Source: JBCCQL01 sp039414355 (lineage in GTDB: Bacteria; Planctomycetota; Planctomycetia; Pirellulales; Lacipirellulaceae). Taken from it: a stretch of 24,567 nucleotides of DNA. The position numbers and the translations under genes were made by a program. Positions 1 to 6,611 of this stretch are shown in pieces; position 1 is the first letter of the stretch; each line of letters opens with the position of its first letter. A model generated the notes under the pieces. It saw only the letters and a list, made by a program, of their open reading frames with translations, made no database searches and was not told where the DNA came from. The DNA lies in NCBI GenBank assembly GCA_039414355.1, contig JBCDJN010000075.1, positions 1-24,567 on the forward strand. Direction: 5' to 3'.

Positions 1-167
1 CGGACGGGTACAGCTACACGCTGGAAGAGGTGGGCCGCATCTTCAAGGTGACCCGCGAGCGGGTCCGCCAGATTGAAGCCAAGGCCGTGGCCAAGCTGCA
101 GAACCCGGTCCGCAGCCAGATGCTCGCCAGCTTCGTGCCGGGCGAGAACGAGGCCGCCGCGGCCTAA
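1..167 (+). CDS. rpoD: RNA polymerase housekeeping sigma factor, C-terminal end (partial)
   Basis: Only the last 54 codons are present, read in frame from base 3 to the TAA at 165-167. They encode sigma-70 region 4.2, the helix-turn-helix that reads the -35 promoter element. The segment TLEEVGRIFKVTRERVRQIE is the classic region 4.2 signature, followed by AKAVAKLQNP and a short tail ending in four alanines. A primary sigma factor normally ends just after this motif, so the gene is complete at its 3' end and runs off the window at its 5' end. The primary (RpoD/SigA) type fits better than an alternative sigma because of the ERVRQIEAKA form, but the upstream regions cannot be seen. A GC-rich hairpin follows 13 nt after the stop. 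Confidence 0.93.
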   Translation, partial: DGYSYTLEEVGRIFKVTRERVRQIEAKAVAKLQNPVRSQMLASFVPGENEAAAA

Positions 168-180
168 CCGCTAACCCTTG

Positions 181-200
181 CCACGCCCACGCGGGCGTGG
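181..200 (+). terminator. GC-rich hairpin after rpoD, possible terminator
   Basis: An 8-bp perfect stem (181-188 with 193-200) closes a 4-nt loop (acgc), 13 nt after the rpoD stop. No T-run follows, so it may be a weak or Rho-assisted terminator, or simply a 3'-end stabilising hairpin. Confidence 0.45.
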
Positions 201-241
201 GGCGGCAGCACCGCCACCACGCCCGAGCGGGTGGACAAGCG

Positions 242-269
242 TTGACACCACGAGCCGCTGGCATACACT
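242..269 (+). promoter_or_regulatory. Sigma-70-type promoter for thioredoxin
   Basis: A perfect -35 box TTGACA (242-247) is followed by a 16-nt spacer and the -10-like hexamer TACACT (264-269, 4 of 6 to TATAAT). Transcription would start near 276, leaving a leader of about 190 nt before the thioredoxin ATG. Two other promoters in the window (before the HU gene and nth) share this architecture. Confidence 0.6.
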
Positions 270-464
270 GCTACCAGCGGTAAATGCCGCTCCGCACAGC
301 GGTTTGGCCACCGGCTACGGTTGGGCCGGAGAATCGGTAGGTAAGAACTCCGCCCCTGGCAGCGTCGAGACCATGTGGCGGTACTCCTTACTATCCAAAT
401 GCCGTGGCTTGCTAGGCGGCCGTTGGGGCGGCCGACCGGCGACGGATAACAAATCGGAGAGACC
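270..464 (+). other. Long, possibly structured 5' leader of thioredoxin
   Basis: About 190 nt lie between the predicted start site and the thioredoxin ATG, with no convincing ORF. Short stems can be drawn, for example AGCGG/CCGCT around 275-290 and CCGGC/GCCGG around 311-330. A GGAG ribosome site sits at 456-459, 5 nt before the ATG. No known riboswitch class was recognised, so a structured or regulatory role is only inference from length. Confidence 0.3.
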
Positions 465-791
465 ATGGGAAACGTCCTGGAAATCGACGACAACAACTTT
501 GAGAGCGAAGTGCTGCAGTCGTCGGAGCCGGTGCTTGTTGACTTTTGGGCGCCCTGGTGCGGCCCGTGCCGGCAGATCGCCCCGGTTGTCGAGGAACTAG
601 CCGGAGAGAATAGCGGCTCGGCCAAGGTGACCAAGCTCAACGTGGACGACGCCCCGTCGGCCGCTCAGAGCTACGGCGTCAGCAGCATCCCGACGATCAT
701 GGTGTTCAAGAACGGCGAAGTGGTCGAACGCTTCGTCGGCGTGCAGCCGAAGGCACGCCTGCAAGAGTCGCTCGACGCGGCGAAAGCCTAA
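465..791 (+). CDS. trxA: Thioredoxin
   Basis: This is a 108-aa cytoplasmic protein disulfide reductase of classic single-domain thioredoxin length. The active site WCGPC is at residues 31-35 inside the typical DFWAPWCGPC context. The cis-proline that shapes the substrate groove is P76 in SSIPT, and the C-terminal strand reads MVFKNGEVVERFVG. The ATG start is supported by GGAG five bases upstream and by the exact N-terminal alignment expected for the family. The gene stands alone, with its own promoter at 242-269 and a strong hairpin terminator after it. It would take electrons from thioredoxin reductase and feed ribonucleotide reductase, peroxiredoxins and similar partners, but none of these genes is in the window. 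Confidence 0.96.
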   Translation: MGNVLEIDDNNFESEVLQSSEPVLVDFWAPWCGPCRQIAPVVEELAGENSGSAKVTKLNVDDAPSAAQSYGVSSIPTIMVFKNGEVVERFVGVQPKARLQESLDAAKA

Positions 792-819
792 GCAGCGTTT
801 CGAACACGACCAAAACAGC

Positions 820-852
820 ACGGGCCAGCCGAAACGTCGGCTGGCCCGTTTT
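820..852. terminator. Bidirectional intrinsic terminator
   Basis: A perfect 13-bp stem (820-832 with 837-849) closes an AACG tetraloop and is followed by TTTT on the + strand. An A-run upstream (812-815) gives a U-run in the opposite direction. It sits between convergent trxA (+) and the methyltransferase gene (-), so it can end both transcripts. Confidence 0.88.
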
Positions 853-869
853 GTTGCGCGAAGCCCGGT

Positions 870-1619
870 TCAGCGTGGCAGAGCGACTTCGGCCACTTCC
901 GCGGCCTCCGGCGCCGCCGCCACCGCCGGCTGCTTGATCACCATGCACTGCGTAGTGGCCTGCTCGAAGACGGTTTCCGGCTTGTCTTCCAGGAACTCAT
1001 CGAACGCCTTCGCCACGCCGGCCAGCATGCCGTAGTCGTGCGAGAGCATGATGCCGCCATCGACCATGCGCGGATAGAAGTACTCCAGGCACGCGCGGGT
1101 GCCCTCGTACAGGTCGACGTCGAAGTGCACGAACGCGTACCGCTGCTCGGCCACGCCCTCGGTCGACTCCGGGAAGATGCCCTGGTGGTAGCTCACGTCC
1201 TCGTAGCCCGTCAGGTAGCCGCTCACGCTTTCCAAGCTGCAAGCAAACTGGCCGTCCCGGTGCACGCCCGGGTCGTGCTCGCCATCTGGCGGCAAGCCCT
1301 CGAAAGTGTCGAACAGCAGGAGCGGCTTGTCGCCCTTGGCTTCGCACATGAGCTTGGCGGTGGCGCCCTCGTACACGCCCACCTCGGCGTAGGCGCCCGG
1401 CAGGTGGCTGAGCGTCCGTGCTAGGCTGAGCACCGTGTAGCACTCGAACGCGCTGTTCAAACACTTGCGCTCCCGCCGCACGCTGCGGAGCAGGGTGACG
1501 TCTTCCTTCGGCTTCCGAGCGGACAGTGCGAGCATTTGCAGTGTCGACCAAGCATCGAGACCCTTCTGCTCCATCCAACCGCCGCCCAGCTTCTGAACGC
1601 GTTTACTACGCAGCCACAT
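870..1619 (-). CDS. TylF/MycF-like SAM-dependent O-methyltransferase
   Basis: This 249-aa protein looks like the macrocin O-methyltransferase (TylF) family, class I SAM enzymes that act on sugar hydroxyls and need a divalent metal. The SAM-binding glycine loop is AEVGVYEGATAKL (about residues 77-89), followed by LLLFDTFEGLP (about 100-110). The metal/catalytic region is HFDVDLYEGTRACLEYFYPRM, then GGIMLSHDYG. The conserved Asp and His/Asp of these segments are present. The substrate cannot be read from sequence; surface or secondary-metabolite sugars are the usual targets. The C-terminal 20 residues are alanine-rich and look dispensable. The ATG at 1619 has a GGGGGGAT purine run upstream; M16 is an alternative. 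It is the last gene of the minus-strand run and ends at the bidirectional hairpin 820-852. Confidence 0.8.
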   Translation of the reverse strand: MWLRSKRVQKLGGGWMEQKGLDAWSTLQMLALSARKPKEDVTLLRSVRRERKCLNSAFECYTVLSLARTLSHLPGAYAEVGVYEGATAKLMCEAKGDKPLLLFDTFEGLPPDGEHDPGVHRDGQFACSLESVSGYLTGYEDVSYHQGIFPESTEGVAEQRYAFVHFDVDLYEGTRACLEYFYPRMVDGGIMLSHDYGMLAGVAKAFDEFLEDKPETVFEQATTQCMVIKQPAVAAAPEAAEVAEVALPR

Positions 1620-1717
1620 ACGATCCCCCCGGATTGGTGGTGTGCCGAGCGAGCATCGTCGGCAGCGGGCTCGCGGCGGTCAACCCGTGCGGTCGCAAGA
1701 AAAGCAGAAACGCCGGG

Positions 1718-1945
1718 TCAAGCCTCGGCCGGCGTGGGCAGCATCTCCACGGTGCTGATGTTGACCAGCGTCAATATGTTCAACCGTTCGACACCGTCTT
1801 CCGGCATAACAACCGCGGCGTGATACTCGGAGACCGTGATGAAGTCCGGGTGACGGACTTCGAACTGCTCGCCGCCGGTCATCCGGATGCGAAATGGCGC
1901 TCCCATCGCGTTACGGGCAAGCTTCTTGAGTTCGTCAGATTCCAT
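1718..1945 (-). CDS. Small conserved-looking protein of unknown function (75 aa)
   Basis: I do not recognise a named family. The 75-aa product is soluble, with a short basic helix at the start (DELKKLARNAM) and then a run of likely beta strands (PFRIRMTGGEQFEVRHPDFITV, AAVVMPED, LNILTLVNISTVEML). That suggests a small beta-barrel of SH3/LSm-like size, which is inference only. It begins 33 nt after the trpS stop on the same strand and is probably co-transcribed. The region is more AT-balanced than the neighbouring antisense frames, and the reading frame shows natural protein composition, so it is taken as real. Only a weak AAGAGA purine run precedes the ATG. Confidence 0.7.
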   Translation of the reverse strand: MESDELKKLARNAMGAPFRIRMTGGEQFEVRHPDFITVSEYHAAVVMPEDGVERLNILTLVNISTVEMLPTPAEA

Positions 1946-1978
1946 CGAGAGTCTCTTAGGGGGTCAGGTCTTCACCAA

Positions 1979-2950
1979 TTATACCCCGCTCACGCCGCAG
2001 GCGTCCTGCGCCCGGGCGAGCACGGCGCCCGCCTTCGCCCGTGCCTTCTTGGCGCCGGCGGCGAGCACGTCGCGCACATCGCCCGGCTTAGCCGCCCACT
2101 CGTCTCGCTTCGCACGGACGTCCGCCCAGTAGTCCTCGGCCGCTTGGGCGAGTTGCTTCTTCACATCACCGTAGCCAAAGCCGCCCGCGCGGTACGTGGC
2201 GGCCATCGACTCGACGACCTCCGCCGGAGCCACGAGCTTCAGCAGGTCGTACAGCACGTCGCCCTCGGGCTCCTTGGGGTCTTCCATCGGGCGGCTGTCG
2301 GTCTGGATCCGCATGATCTGCTTCTTCTGCTTGTTCGCGGCTTCGAACACGGCGAGGGTGTTGCCGTAGCTCTTGCTCATCTTCTCGCCGTCGGTGCCGG
2401 GCACGCGGGCCGACTGGTCCAGCAGACGCCCCTTGGGCAGCACGAAGGTCTCGCCGAAGTGGTGGTTGAAGCTGCCGGCGATGTCTCGGCAGACCTCGAT
2501 GTGCTGCAACTGGTCCTCGCCCACCGGCACCACCGTGGCGTCGTACGCCAGGATGTCTGCCGCCTGCAGCACCGGGTAGGTGAAGAGCCCCGCGTCCGCC
2601 TTGAGCCCCTTGGCCAGCTTGTCCTTGTAACTGACGCACCGCTCCAGCAGCCCCATCGGCGTGCCGGTCATCAGCAGCCAGCAAAGCTCGCTCACCTCCG
2701 GCACGTCCGACTGAACAAACAGCACCGCCCGCTCCGGATTGAGCCCCAGCGCGAGCAGGTCGATCGCGCCATCCAGCGTGTACTGCCGCAGCAACTCCTT
2801 GTCGCGCACCGTGGTGAGCGCGTGCAGGTTAGCGATGAAGTAGTACGCCTCGTCCGCCTGATCCTGCAGCTCGATGTACTGCCGAATGGCGCCGAAGTAG
2901 TTGCCCCAGTGGAAGGGGCCGGTGGGTTGGATGCCGGAGAGAACGTGCAT
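1979..2950 (-). CDS. trpS: Tryptophanyl-tRNA synthetase
   Basis: This 323-aa class I aminoacyl-tRNA synthetase charges tRNA-Trp with tryptophan using ATP. The HIGH-type ATP motif appears as PTGPFHWGN (residues 9-17). The KMSKS loop is exact at residues 190-194 (EKMSKSYGN). The length is normal for bacterial TrpRS (about 330). The N-terminus MHVLSGIQPTG starts right at the first Rossmann strand, which fixes the start. No strong ribosome site is visible; the leader upstream consists of CTTCNNN heptamer repeats on the coding strand (2953-2987). The downstream neighbour is the 75-aa protein and the upstream one an unrecognised ORF. Confidence 0.96.
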   Translation of the reverse strand: MHVLSGIQPTGPFHWGNYFGAIRQYIELQDQADEAYYFIANLHALTTVRDKELLRQYTLDGAIDLLALGLNPERAVLFVQSDVPEVSELCWLLMTGTPMGLLERCVSYKDKLAKGLKADAGLFTYPVLQAADILAYDATVVPVGEDQLQHIEVCRDIAGSFNHHFGETFVLPKGRLLDQSARVPGTDGEKMSKSYGNTLAVFEAANKQKKQIMRIQTDSRPMEDPKEPEGDVLYDLLKLVAPAEVVESMAATYRAGGFGYGDVKKQLAQAAEDYWADVRAKRDEWAAKPGDVRDVLAAGAKKARAKAGAVLARAQDACGVSGV

Positions 2951-2952
2951 GG

Positions 2953-2987
2953 GAAGTTCGAAGGCAGAAGTTAGAAGGCAGAAGTGA
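2953..2987 (-). repeat. Heptamer array, CTTCNNN class, in the trpS leader
   Basis: Five uninterrupted 7-nt units read on the + strand as GAAGTTC, GAAGGCA, GAAGTTA, GAAGGCA, GAAGTGA. On the minus (trpS coding) strand each unit reads CTTC at a fixed phase with three variable bases. The array begins 3 nt upstream of the trpS ATG, so it occupies the place where a ribosome-binding site would be expected. It is non-coding. Confidence 0.8.
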
Positions 2988-3030
2988 TCCGCAACAAGTC
3001 GTGCGACAGCGATCGCCCGGCATCAGTCCG

Positions 3031-3483
3031 CTAGAAGACAACAAGCTTAAGGTCCGGAGTCACACCGCATGGCCACCATCCACGAGCGTACAAGTTCACA
3101 ATGCCGCACCAGGTGCCAGGGTAGCCGCTGACGACTTCACGAGCAGCCAACCGGGCGGCGTACTTCGCGCCGCCCTTCGCGGCGTCTGTTAGATCGTGTG
3201 GGCCGTCGCGCAACGCAGCCAAGGAGTCCGGCACCCGCCGAAGTGAAATCAGTGTTTCTCTCACAGTCGCCATCTCAGCGTCACGGTCACTGGTTGAGCA
3301 CTCCGCTCCGAATGGCGATTCTTGGTCGAAGGAAGTCGGTAGCCATTGCCAGGACGAATCGCCTTGATCTGATCGGAATGGCAGGTGGCCATGCCCTGCC
3401 TGGCCAAGGTTCTGAAACCAAGTCGCATCGCGAATAAGCTCGTGCAAGTCTTCGATGTCTTGGAGCACGGCAGCCTGTCGCAC
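3031..3483 (-). CDS. Unrecognised protein of about 150 aa, lower-GC codon use
   Basis: I do not recognise this family. The frame ends at TAG 3031-3033. The preferred start is GTG at 3483, preceded by GGTGG, giving 150 aa; a TTG at 3498 would give 155 aa. The upstream pyrD stop lies at 3505-3507, so translation may be coupled. The product is soluble and rich in Trp (WQWLPTS, GYPGTWCG, ARGWWPCGV), with an N-terminal helix (VLQDIEDLHELIRD), a polar loop (GHGHLPFRSDQ) and a middle helix. The C-terminus is compact and hydrophobic and looks like a true domain end. Third codon positions are clearly less GC-rich than in pyrD or trpS, which hints at recent acquisition. Size and composition would suit an immunity or SMI1-like small protein, but no motif proves that. 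Confidence 0.6.
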   Translation of the reverse strand: MRQAAVLQDIEDLHELIRDATWFQNLGQAGHGHLPFRSDQGDSSWQWLPTSFDQESPFGAECSTSDRDAEMATVRETLISLRRVPDSLAALRDGPHDLTDAAKGGAKYAARLAAREVVSGYPGTWCGIVNLYARGWWPCGVTPDLKLVVF

Positions 3484-3504
3484 GAATCCACCTAGCAACC
3501 GACT

Positions 3505-4452
3505 TCAGATCGAACCGACAACGGCAGCAACGCGATCCACATTCAGCTCACTGAGCGCCCCTGGAAGCGCATCAAGCACCTCCATGCTTACCGTCGGCCG
3601 GTAGAAGTTGACCGTGCCCAGTTGCACGGCGCTGGCGCCGGTGACGAGGAACTCCATCACGTCGTCGATGGTCTGGATGCCGCCGATGCCGATGATGGGG
3701 GTCTGCACCGCTTGCGACGCCTGGTAGATGCACCGCAGGGCGATGGGCTTGATGGCCGGGCCGCTTAGGCCGCCCACCGTGTTGGCGAGCATCGGCTTGC
3801 GATTGCGCCAATCGACCGCCATGCCGAGCACCGTGTTGATCAGGCTCAGCGCGTCGGCGCCGCCCGCCTCGGCCGCCTTCGAGATGGTGGCCACGCTGGT
3901 GACGTTGGGCGTTAGCTTCGCGATGATCGGCAAAGGGTTGCCTGCTTCTGGGCACGCAGCCCGGCAGTCAGCGACCAGCCGCTCGCACATCGCCGGGTCG
4001 ACGCCGAAGTCGACGCCGTGCGAGACGTTCGGGCAGGAGATATTCAGCTCGATGGCGCCGACGCCTTCGCACTCGCCGAGCCGGCGGCATAGCTGGACGA
4101 ACTCCTCGTGCGTGCGGCCCGCCACGCTCACGATGATGGGCGGGCCAACCGTCGCCAGGTACGGCAGGTGGTGAGCGACGAACGCCTCAACGCCGTCGTT
4201 ATCGAGGCCGATGGCGTTGAGCATGCCGGCCGCGGTCTCGACCGTTCGCCACGGGGCGTTGCCGACGCGGGGCTCGGCCGTAATGGTCTTGGGCAGGATG
4301 CCGCCCAGACGAGAGAGGTCGACCAGCGACGCCAGCTCCCGCGCATAGCCAAACGTGCCCGACGCCACGAGGACGGGGTTCGGCAGCTCGAGCCGGCCGA
4401 GACGGACCCGGAGGTCAACGCCGGCGGCGTCTTGGGTTGGGGGGCTGTTCAT
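3505..4452 (-). CDS. pyrD: Dihydroorotate dehydrogenase, class 1B catalytic subunit
   Basis: This enzyme oxidises dihydroorotate to orotate in pyrimidine synthesis using FMN. The start was set at ATG 4452 (MNSPPTQDAAGVDLRV), giving 315 aa, close to the family norm. An upstream in-frame ATG at 4524 would add 24 low-complexity residues. Motifs: VASGTFGYA (29-37), the FMN lysine in GILPKTIT (K55), and the catalytic Cys140 in ELNISCPNVSHG. IAKLTPNVT, NTVLGMAVD and GIGGIQT form the FMN phosphate region. Cys rather than Ser as the base marks class 1; the form resembles type 1B, which normally pairs with a PyrK electron-transfer subunit. No pyrK is in the window. No clear ribosome-binding site precedes either start. 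Confidence 0.93.
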   Translation of the reverse strand: MNSPPTQDAAGVDLRVRLGRLELPNPVLVASGTFGYARELASLVDLSRLGGILPKTITAEPRVGNAPWRTVETAAGMLNAIGLDNDGVEAFVAHHLPYLATVGPPIIVSVAGRTHEEFVQLCRRLGECEGVGAIELNISCPNVSHGVDFGVDPAMCERLVADCRAACPEAGNPLPIIAKLTPNVTSVATISKAAEAGGADALSLINTVLGMAVDWRNRKPMLANTVGGLSGPAIKPIALRCIYQASQAVQTPIIGIGGIQTIDDVMEFLVTGASAVQLGTVNFYRPTVSMEVLDALPGALSELNVDRVAAVVGSI

Positions 4453-4552
4453 GCGTGCGTGCCGACCGGGCCGACTGGCACGCATCGTACCGGCCGCGGT
4501 CGCGGGCAAGCAATCCGCGCCCACGCCGACTAGCGGCTGCCGGACGGGCGGT

Positions 4553-4771
4553 CTACAGCACCAGGCCGTTGGTTCGGTACGGCTTCATGTGGCTCGGCTG
4601 GTCGAGGAACCAGATCCGTTCCCACTCGTCCAGGAACGTGCGGAGGTCTTCCGACGTGAAGATGAGTTGCTGCGCTCGCCGAGCCGGGTCGGCCGAGTAC
4701 ATCGGGATCAGGCACCCGGTGTTCGCGCTGAGCGCGATCGCCGCCAACCCGGCCAACATCCATTTGCGCAT
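4553..4771 (-). CDS. Small lipoprotein, planctomycete style (72 aa)
   Basis: The 72-aa product starts with a short basic n-region and hydrophobic helix (MRKWMLAGLAAIALSANTGC) ending at Cys20, a plausible lipobox for signal peptidase II. The mature part is about 53 residues, polar and helical (DPARRAQQLIFTSEDLRTFLDEWERIW), then FLDQPSHMKPYRTNG. From memory of planctomycete genomes, small lipoproteins with this SADPARRAQ...DEWERIWFLDQPSHM pattern recur, but the function is unknown. The start is very well supported by GGAGGAG at 4781-4787, nine bases upstream, the strongest ribosome site in the window. It lies 100 nt upstream of pyrD and downstream of the HU gene, all on the minus strand. Confidence 0.8.
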   Translation of the reverse strand: MRKWMLAGLAAIALSANTGCLIPMYSADPARRAQQLIFTSEDLRTFLDEWERIWFLDQPSHMKPYRTNGLVL

Positions 4772-4980
4772 GACGGGGGTCTCCTCCGTGAGTTACCGCA
4801 CCGGGTTTGGCTCTCCGTGGCCGCCCATCGGTGTGGCGCCGGTCGTTTTTGCATCCACCTCGTCGCCCCGCCTTGGCCGCACCCAACGGTTGGTGCGCGA
4901 CGATCGGCGGGATCGTCTTGACGTGGTGATCTCAGGCCCGCACAGCTTGGCTGCCACCCAGCTTTCGTCCCACCCGGCGA

Positions 4981-5007
4981 GCCCCCGTTAGCGTAAGCCG
5001 GGGCGGC
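4981..5007. terminator. Hairpin downstream of the HU gene
   Basis: GCCCC and GGGGC arms with a further TTA/TAA pairing around a GCG loop form an imperfect hairpin 57 nt past the HU stop (minus strand). No U-run follows. It could be an end-of-transcript structure or a dispersed intergenic motif. Confidence 0.3.
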
Positions 5008-5063
5008 CGAAAGCGTTGGGACGGTAGCGGCAGCGGCGATGGGTGTCTACCCGGTTCGCCCTG

Positions 5064-5534
5064 CTAGCCAGCGGAAGGGCCTTGTGGCGGCGGATAGCCA
5101 GATGGCGAGGGCGGCGGCGGGGTCGGCTGCCCGATGGCGCCGTTGGCGCCCGCATGACCAGCCATGCCGTCCATGGGATTTGCCGCGGGCGGCGGCTGAC
5201 CCACCTGTTCGAGCTCCGCTTTCTGCCGCTCGGCCAGTTCCTCGGCCGCCCGACGCTCCAGCTCGCGGACCCGCTCCTCCATCTCCTTGCCGGGCTTGAA
5301 CGTGACGACGTACTTCTCCGCCACGTCAACCTTCTCGCCGGTCCGCGGGTTGCGGGCCTTGCGAGCCGCACGCTTCTTGACCTCGAACACCCCGAAGTTG
5401 CGGAGTTCGATCCGGCGGTCTTCGACCAAGGTTTCGACGATCGCGTCGAACGTCTTCTGCACGATCTCCTTGGTCTTGAGCTGCGTGAGCCCAATCTCTT
5501 CGGAGATGGTTTTGACGATCTCTTTCTTGGTCAC
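5064..5534 (-). CDS. HU/IHF-family nucleoid protein with proline-rich C-terminal tail
   Basis: This is a DNA-bending nucleoid protein. The start was set at GTG 5534 because GAGGAGGG lies just upstream (5541-5550) and because MTKKEIVKTISEEIG aligns with HU/IHF N-termini; this gives 156 aa. Residues 1-90 are the HU fold: the two-helix dimer body, then LRNFGVFEVKKRAARKARNPRTGE (about 45-67, the DNA-contacting arm with its Asn-Pro tip) and VTFKPGKEMEERV. Residues 91-112 form a charged helix (ELERRAAEELAERQKAELEQ). Residues 113-156 are a low-complexity Pro/Gly/Ala tail with PPP and PPPP runs. Typical HU is about 90 aa, so the tail of about 65 residues is an added domain. A good promoter lies upstream (5629-5657). 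Confidence 0.88.
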   Translation of the reverse strand: MTKKEIVKTISEEIGLTQLKTKEIVQKTFDAIVETLVEDRRIELRNFGVFEVKKRAARKARNPRTGEKVDVAEKYVVTFKPGKEMEERVRELERRAAEELAERQKAELEQVGQPPPAANPMDGMAGHAGANGAIGQPTPPPPSPSGYPPPQGPSAG

Positions 5535-5585
5535 AAGAAGCTCCCTCCTCAGCTGGGAAGAGGCACCCGGTGCTGGCGGCGATGG

Positions 5586-5603
5586 GACGCCGAAATCGGC
5601 GTC
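5586..5603 (-). promoter_or_regulatory. Hairpin in the HU gene leader
   Basis: A perfect 8-bp stem (5586-5593 with 5596-5603, GACGCCGA/TCGGCGTC) lies inside the predicted 5' untranslated region, between the start site near 5622 and the ribosome site at 5541-5550. It might affect stability or autoregulation; no function is shown. Confidence 0.4.
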
Positions 5604-5628
5604 GGAAACAGCTACTGGCAACGTCCCA

Positions 5629-5657
5629 ACTGTAAGTCTGGCAACAACTAGTGTCAA
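5629..5657 (-). promoter_or_regulatory. Sigma-70-type promoter for the HU gene
   Basis: On the minus strand, TTGACA (5657-5652) is separated by 17 nt from TACAGT (5634-5629). This is a perfect -35 box with a 4-of-6 -10 box at ideal spacing, about 90 nt before the GTG start. Confidence 0.65.
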
Positions 5658-6137
5658 CAGAACCGATACAGCAGCCGGCCGCTTAGGCCGCCAATTCCAC
5701 CGGCACAGCCGGCAGACCCTTGGCGGGCCTGTGATCACAACGTCAAGTTGCCAAACAACTTACAGCTTGCCCCGCCCTTTCGCCGGGCGATCCCAACCGC
5801 TGCTCAGCAATAAACCCTTCTCCAGAAGGGACTTATCACCAGCGGCGGCCGTCACTGCGCAGCGCAGGCGGGACATCGAGACTCTTCGGCAAACGCCGGC
5901 CGCAGACTTGAGACAACCGGCAAAGTTTCACAGATCGGTGCAATCGGACGCTGAGAACTCGTGCGTGCCGCAAGGTCGCGTGGGCATCGACCACCGCGGC
6001 CTCGCAGTGACGATCAGCGGTAAGCGGGCAGCCTAAGAGCAGTTGCTGACAGCTGAACGCTGATCGCTGACCGCCGTGAAGAGTGGCGGAGAAGACACGG
6101 GAGCGTTTATCAGCTCACCCGATTCACGTGGCCGGCG
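5658..6137. other. Non-coding stretch between the HU promoter and the YkgJ-type gene
   Basis: No convincing ORF was seen on either strand; the 249-aa frame running from 5287 to 6036 on + is antisense to the HU gene and has no protein-like composition. The stretch holds a small hairpin (5815-5821 with 5824-5830, CCCTTCT/AGAAGGG) and the CAGCNNN heptamer array at 6045-6072. Otherwise nothing was recognised. Confidence 0.5.
6045..6072 (-). repeat. Heptamer array, CAGCNNN class
   Basis: Four units at an exact 7-nt period read on + as GCTGACA, GCTGAAC, GCTGATC, GCTGACC. On the minus strand the fixed part reads (T)CAGC. The array lies about 65 nt downstream of the stop of the minus-strand YkgJ-type gene. 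Confidence 0.75.
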
Positions 6138-6587
6138 TCAGACGCGGACGACCGACCGCTGCTGGTCGATCTGCTCAATTGAGTAGAGCTTGCCCTTGCC
6201 ACTGCCGGGGCAGACCTCGCAGGTCTCGTCCCAAGCCTCGGAGCTCTTCAGGTTCGAGTCCCAGAATGGCCAGGTGCGGCATTGGCGGGGGCGGGCGCCG
6301 TAGACCTGACATTTACGGGTTTGGTTGTCGAAGAAGACGCAGTCGCCGTTCTCGTGCTCGATCAGACTCCTGCGGACACCCACAGGCCGCGTGAACCGGT
6401 CGAGGAACTCGTCGGTGGGGACCTCGGTCTCCTTGGCCAGGGCAGCGATGTCGGCCTTGTTCAGCCAGACGTAGCCCGGCGCCCCCGTGCAGCAGTCGCC
6501 GCAGCCGGTGCACTTGAACTTCAGGCCGTCCTTGTACCACGGGCCTTCGCCCGATTGGGTGGCCGGCTTGGCCGTGTTGGATGCCAT
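6138..6587 (-). CDS. YkgJ-family cysteine-cluster protein
   Basis: This 149-aa soluble protein belongs to the YkgJ-type (CxxCxxCC) family of putative zinc or iron-sulfur binders. The signature is KCTGCGDCC with C26, C29, C32 and C33, followed by family-typical segments: C83 in NGDCVFFD, C93 in RKCQVYGARP, C103 in RQCRTWPFW, then C123 and C126. Eight or more conserved cysteines imply bound metal. The biochemical role of the family is not established. The ATG at 6587 has AGGAG nine bases upstream (6597-6601). The gene begins 24 nt after the aminotransferase stop, so the two are probably one transcriptional unit. Pairing a cysteine-cluster protein with a desulfurase-fold enzyme is suggestive of metal-sulfur chemistry, but this is only inference. 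Confidence 0.85.
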   Translation of the reverse strand: MASNTAKPATQSGEGPWYKDGLKFKCTGCGDCCTGAPGYVWLNKADIAALAKETEVPTDEFLDRFTRPVGVRRSLIEHENGDCVFFDNQTRKCQVYGARPRQCRTWPFWDSNLKSSEAWDETCEVCPGSGKGKLYSIEQIDQQRSVVRV

Positions 6588-6611
6588 GGCGAGCGACTCC
6601 TGTTCGCGGTT

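Noticed and set aside
1526..2974. 482-codon open frame on + spanning three minus-strand genes
   Set aside because: It is antisense to the methyltransferase start, the 75-aa gene and all of trpS. Its product is rich in His, Arg and Leu without any domain, as expected from the complement of GC-rich codons.
6251..6262. GGTTCGAGTCCC, resembling a tRNA T-loop
   Set aside because: It lies inside the YkgJ-type coding sequence (codons for WDSNLK on the minus strand), and no acceptor or anticodon stem can be drawn around it.
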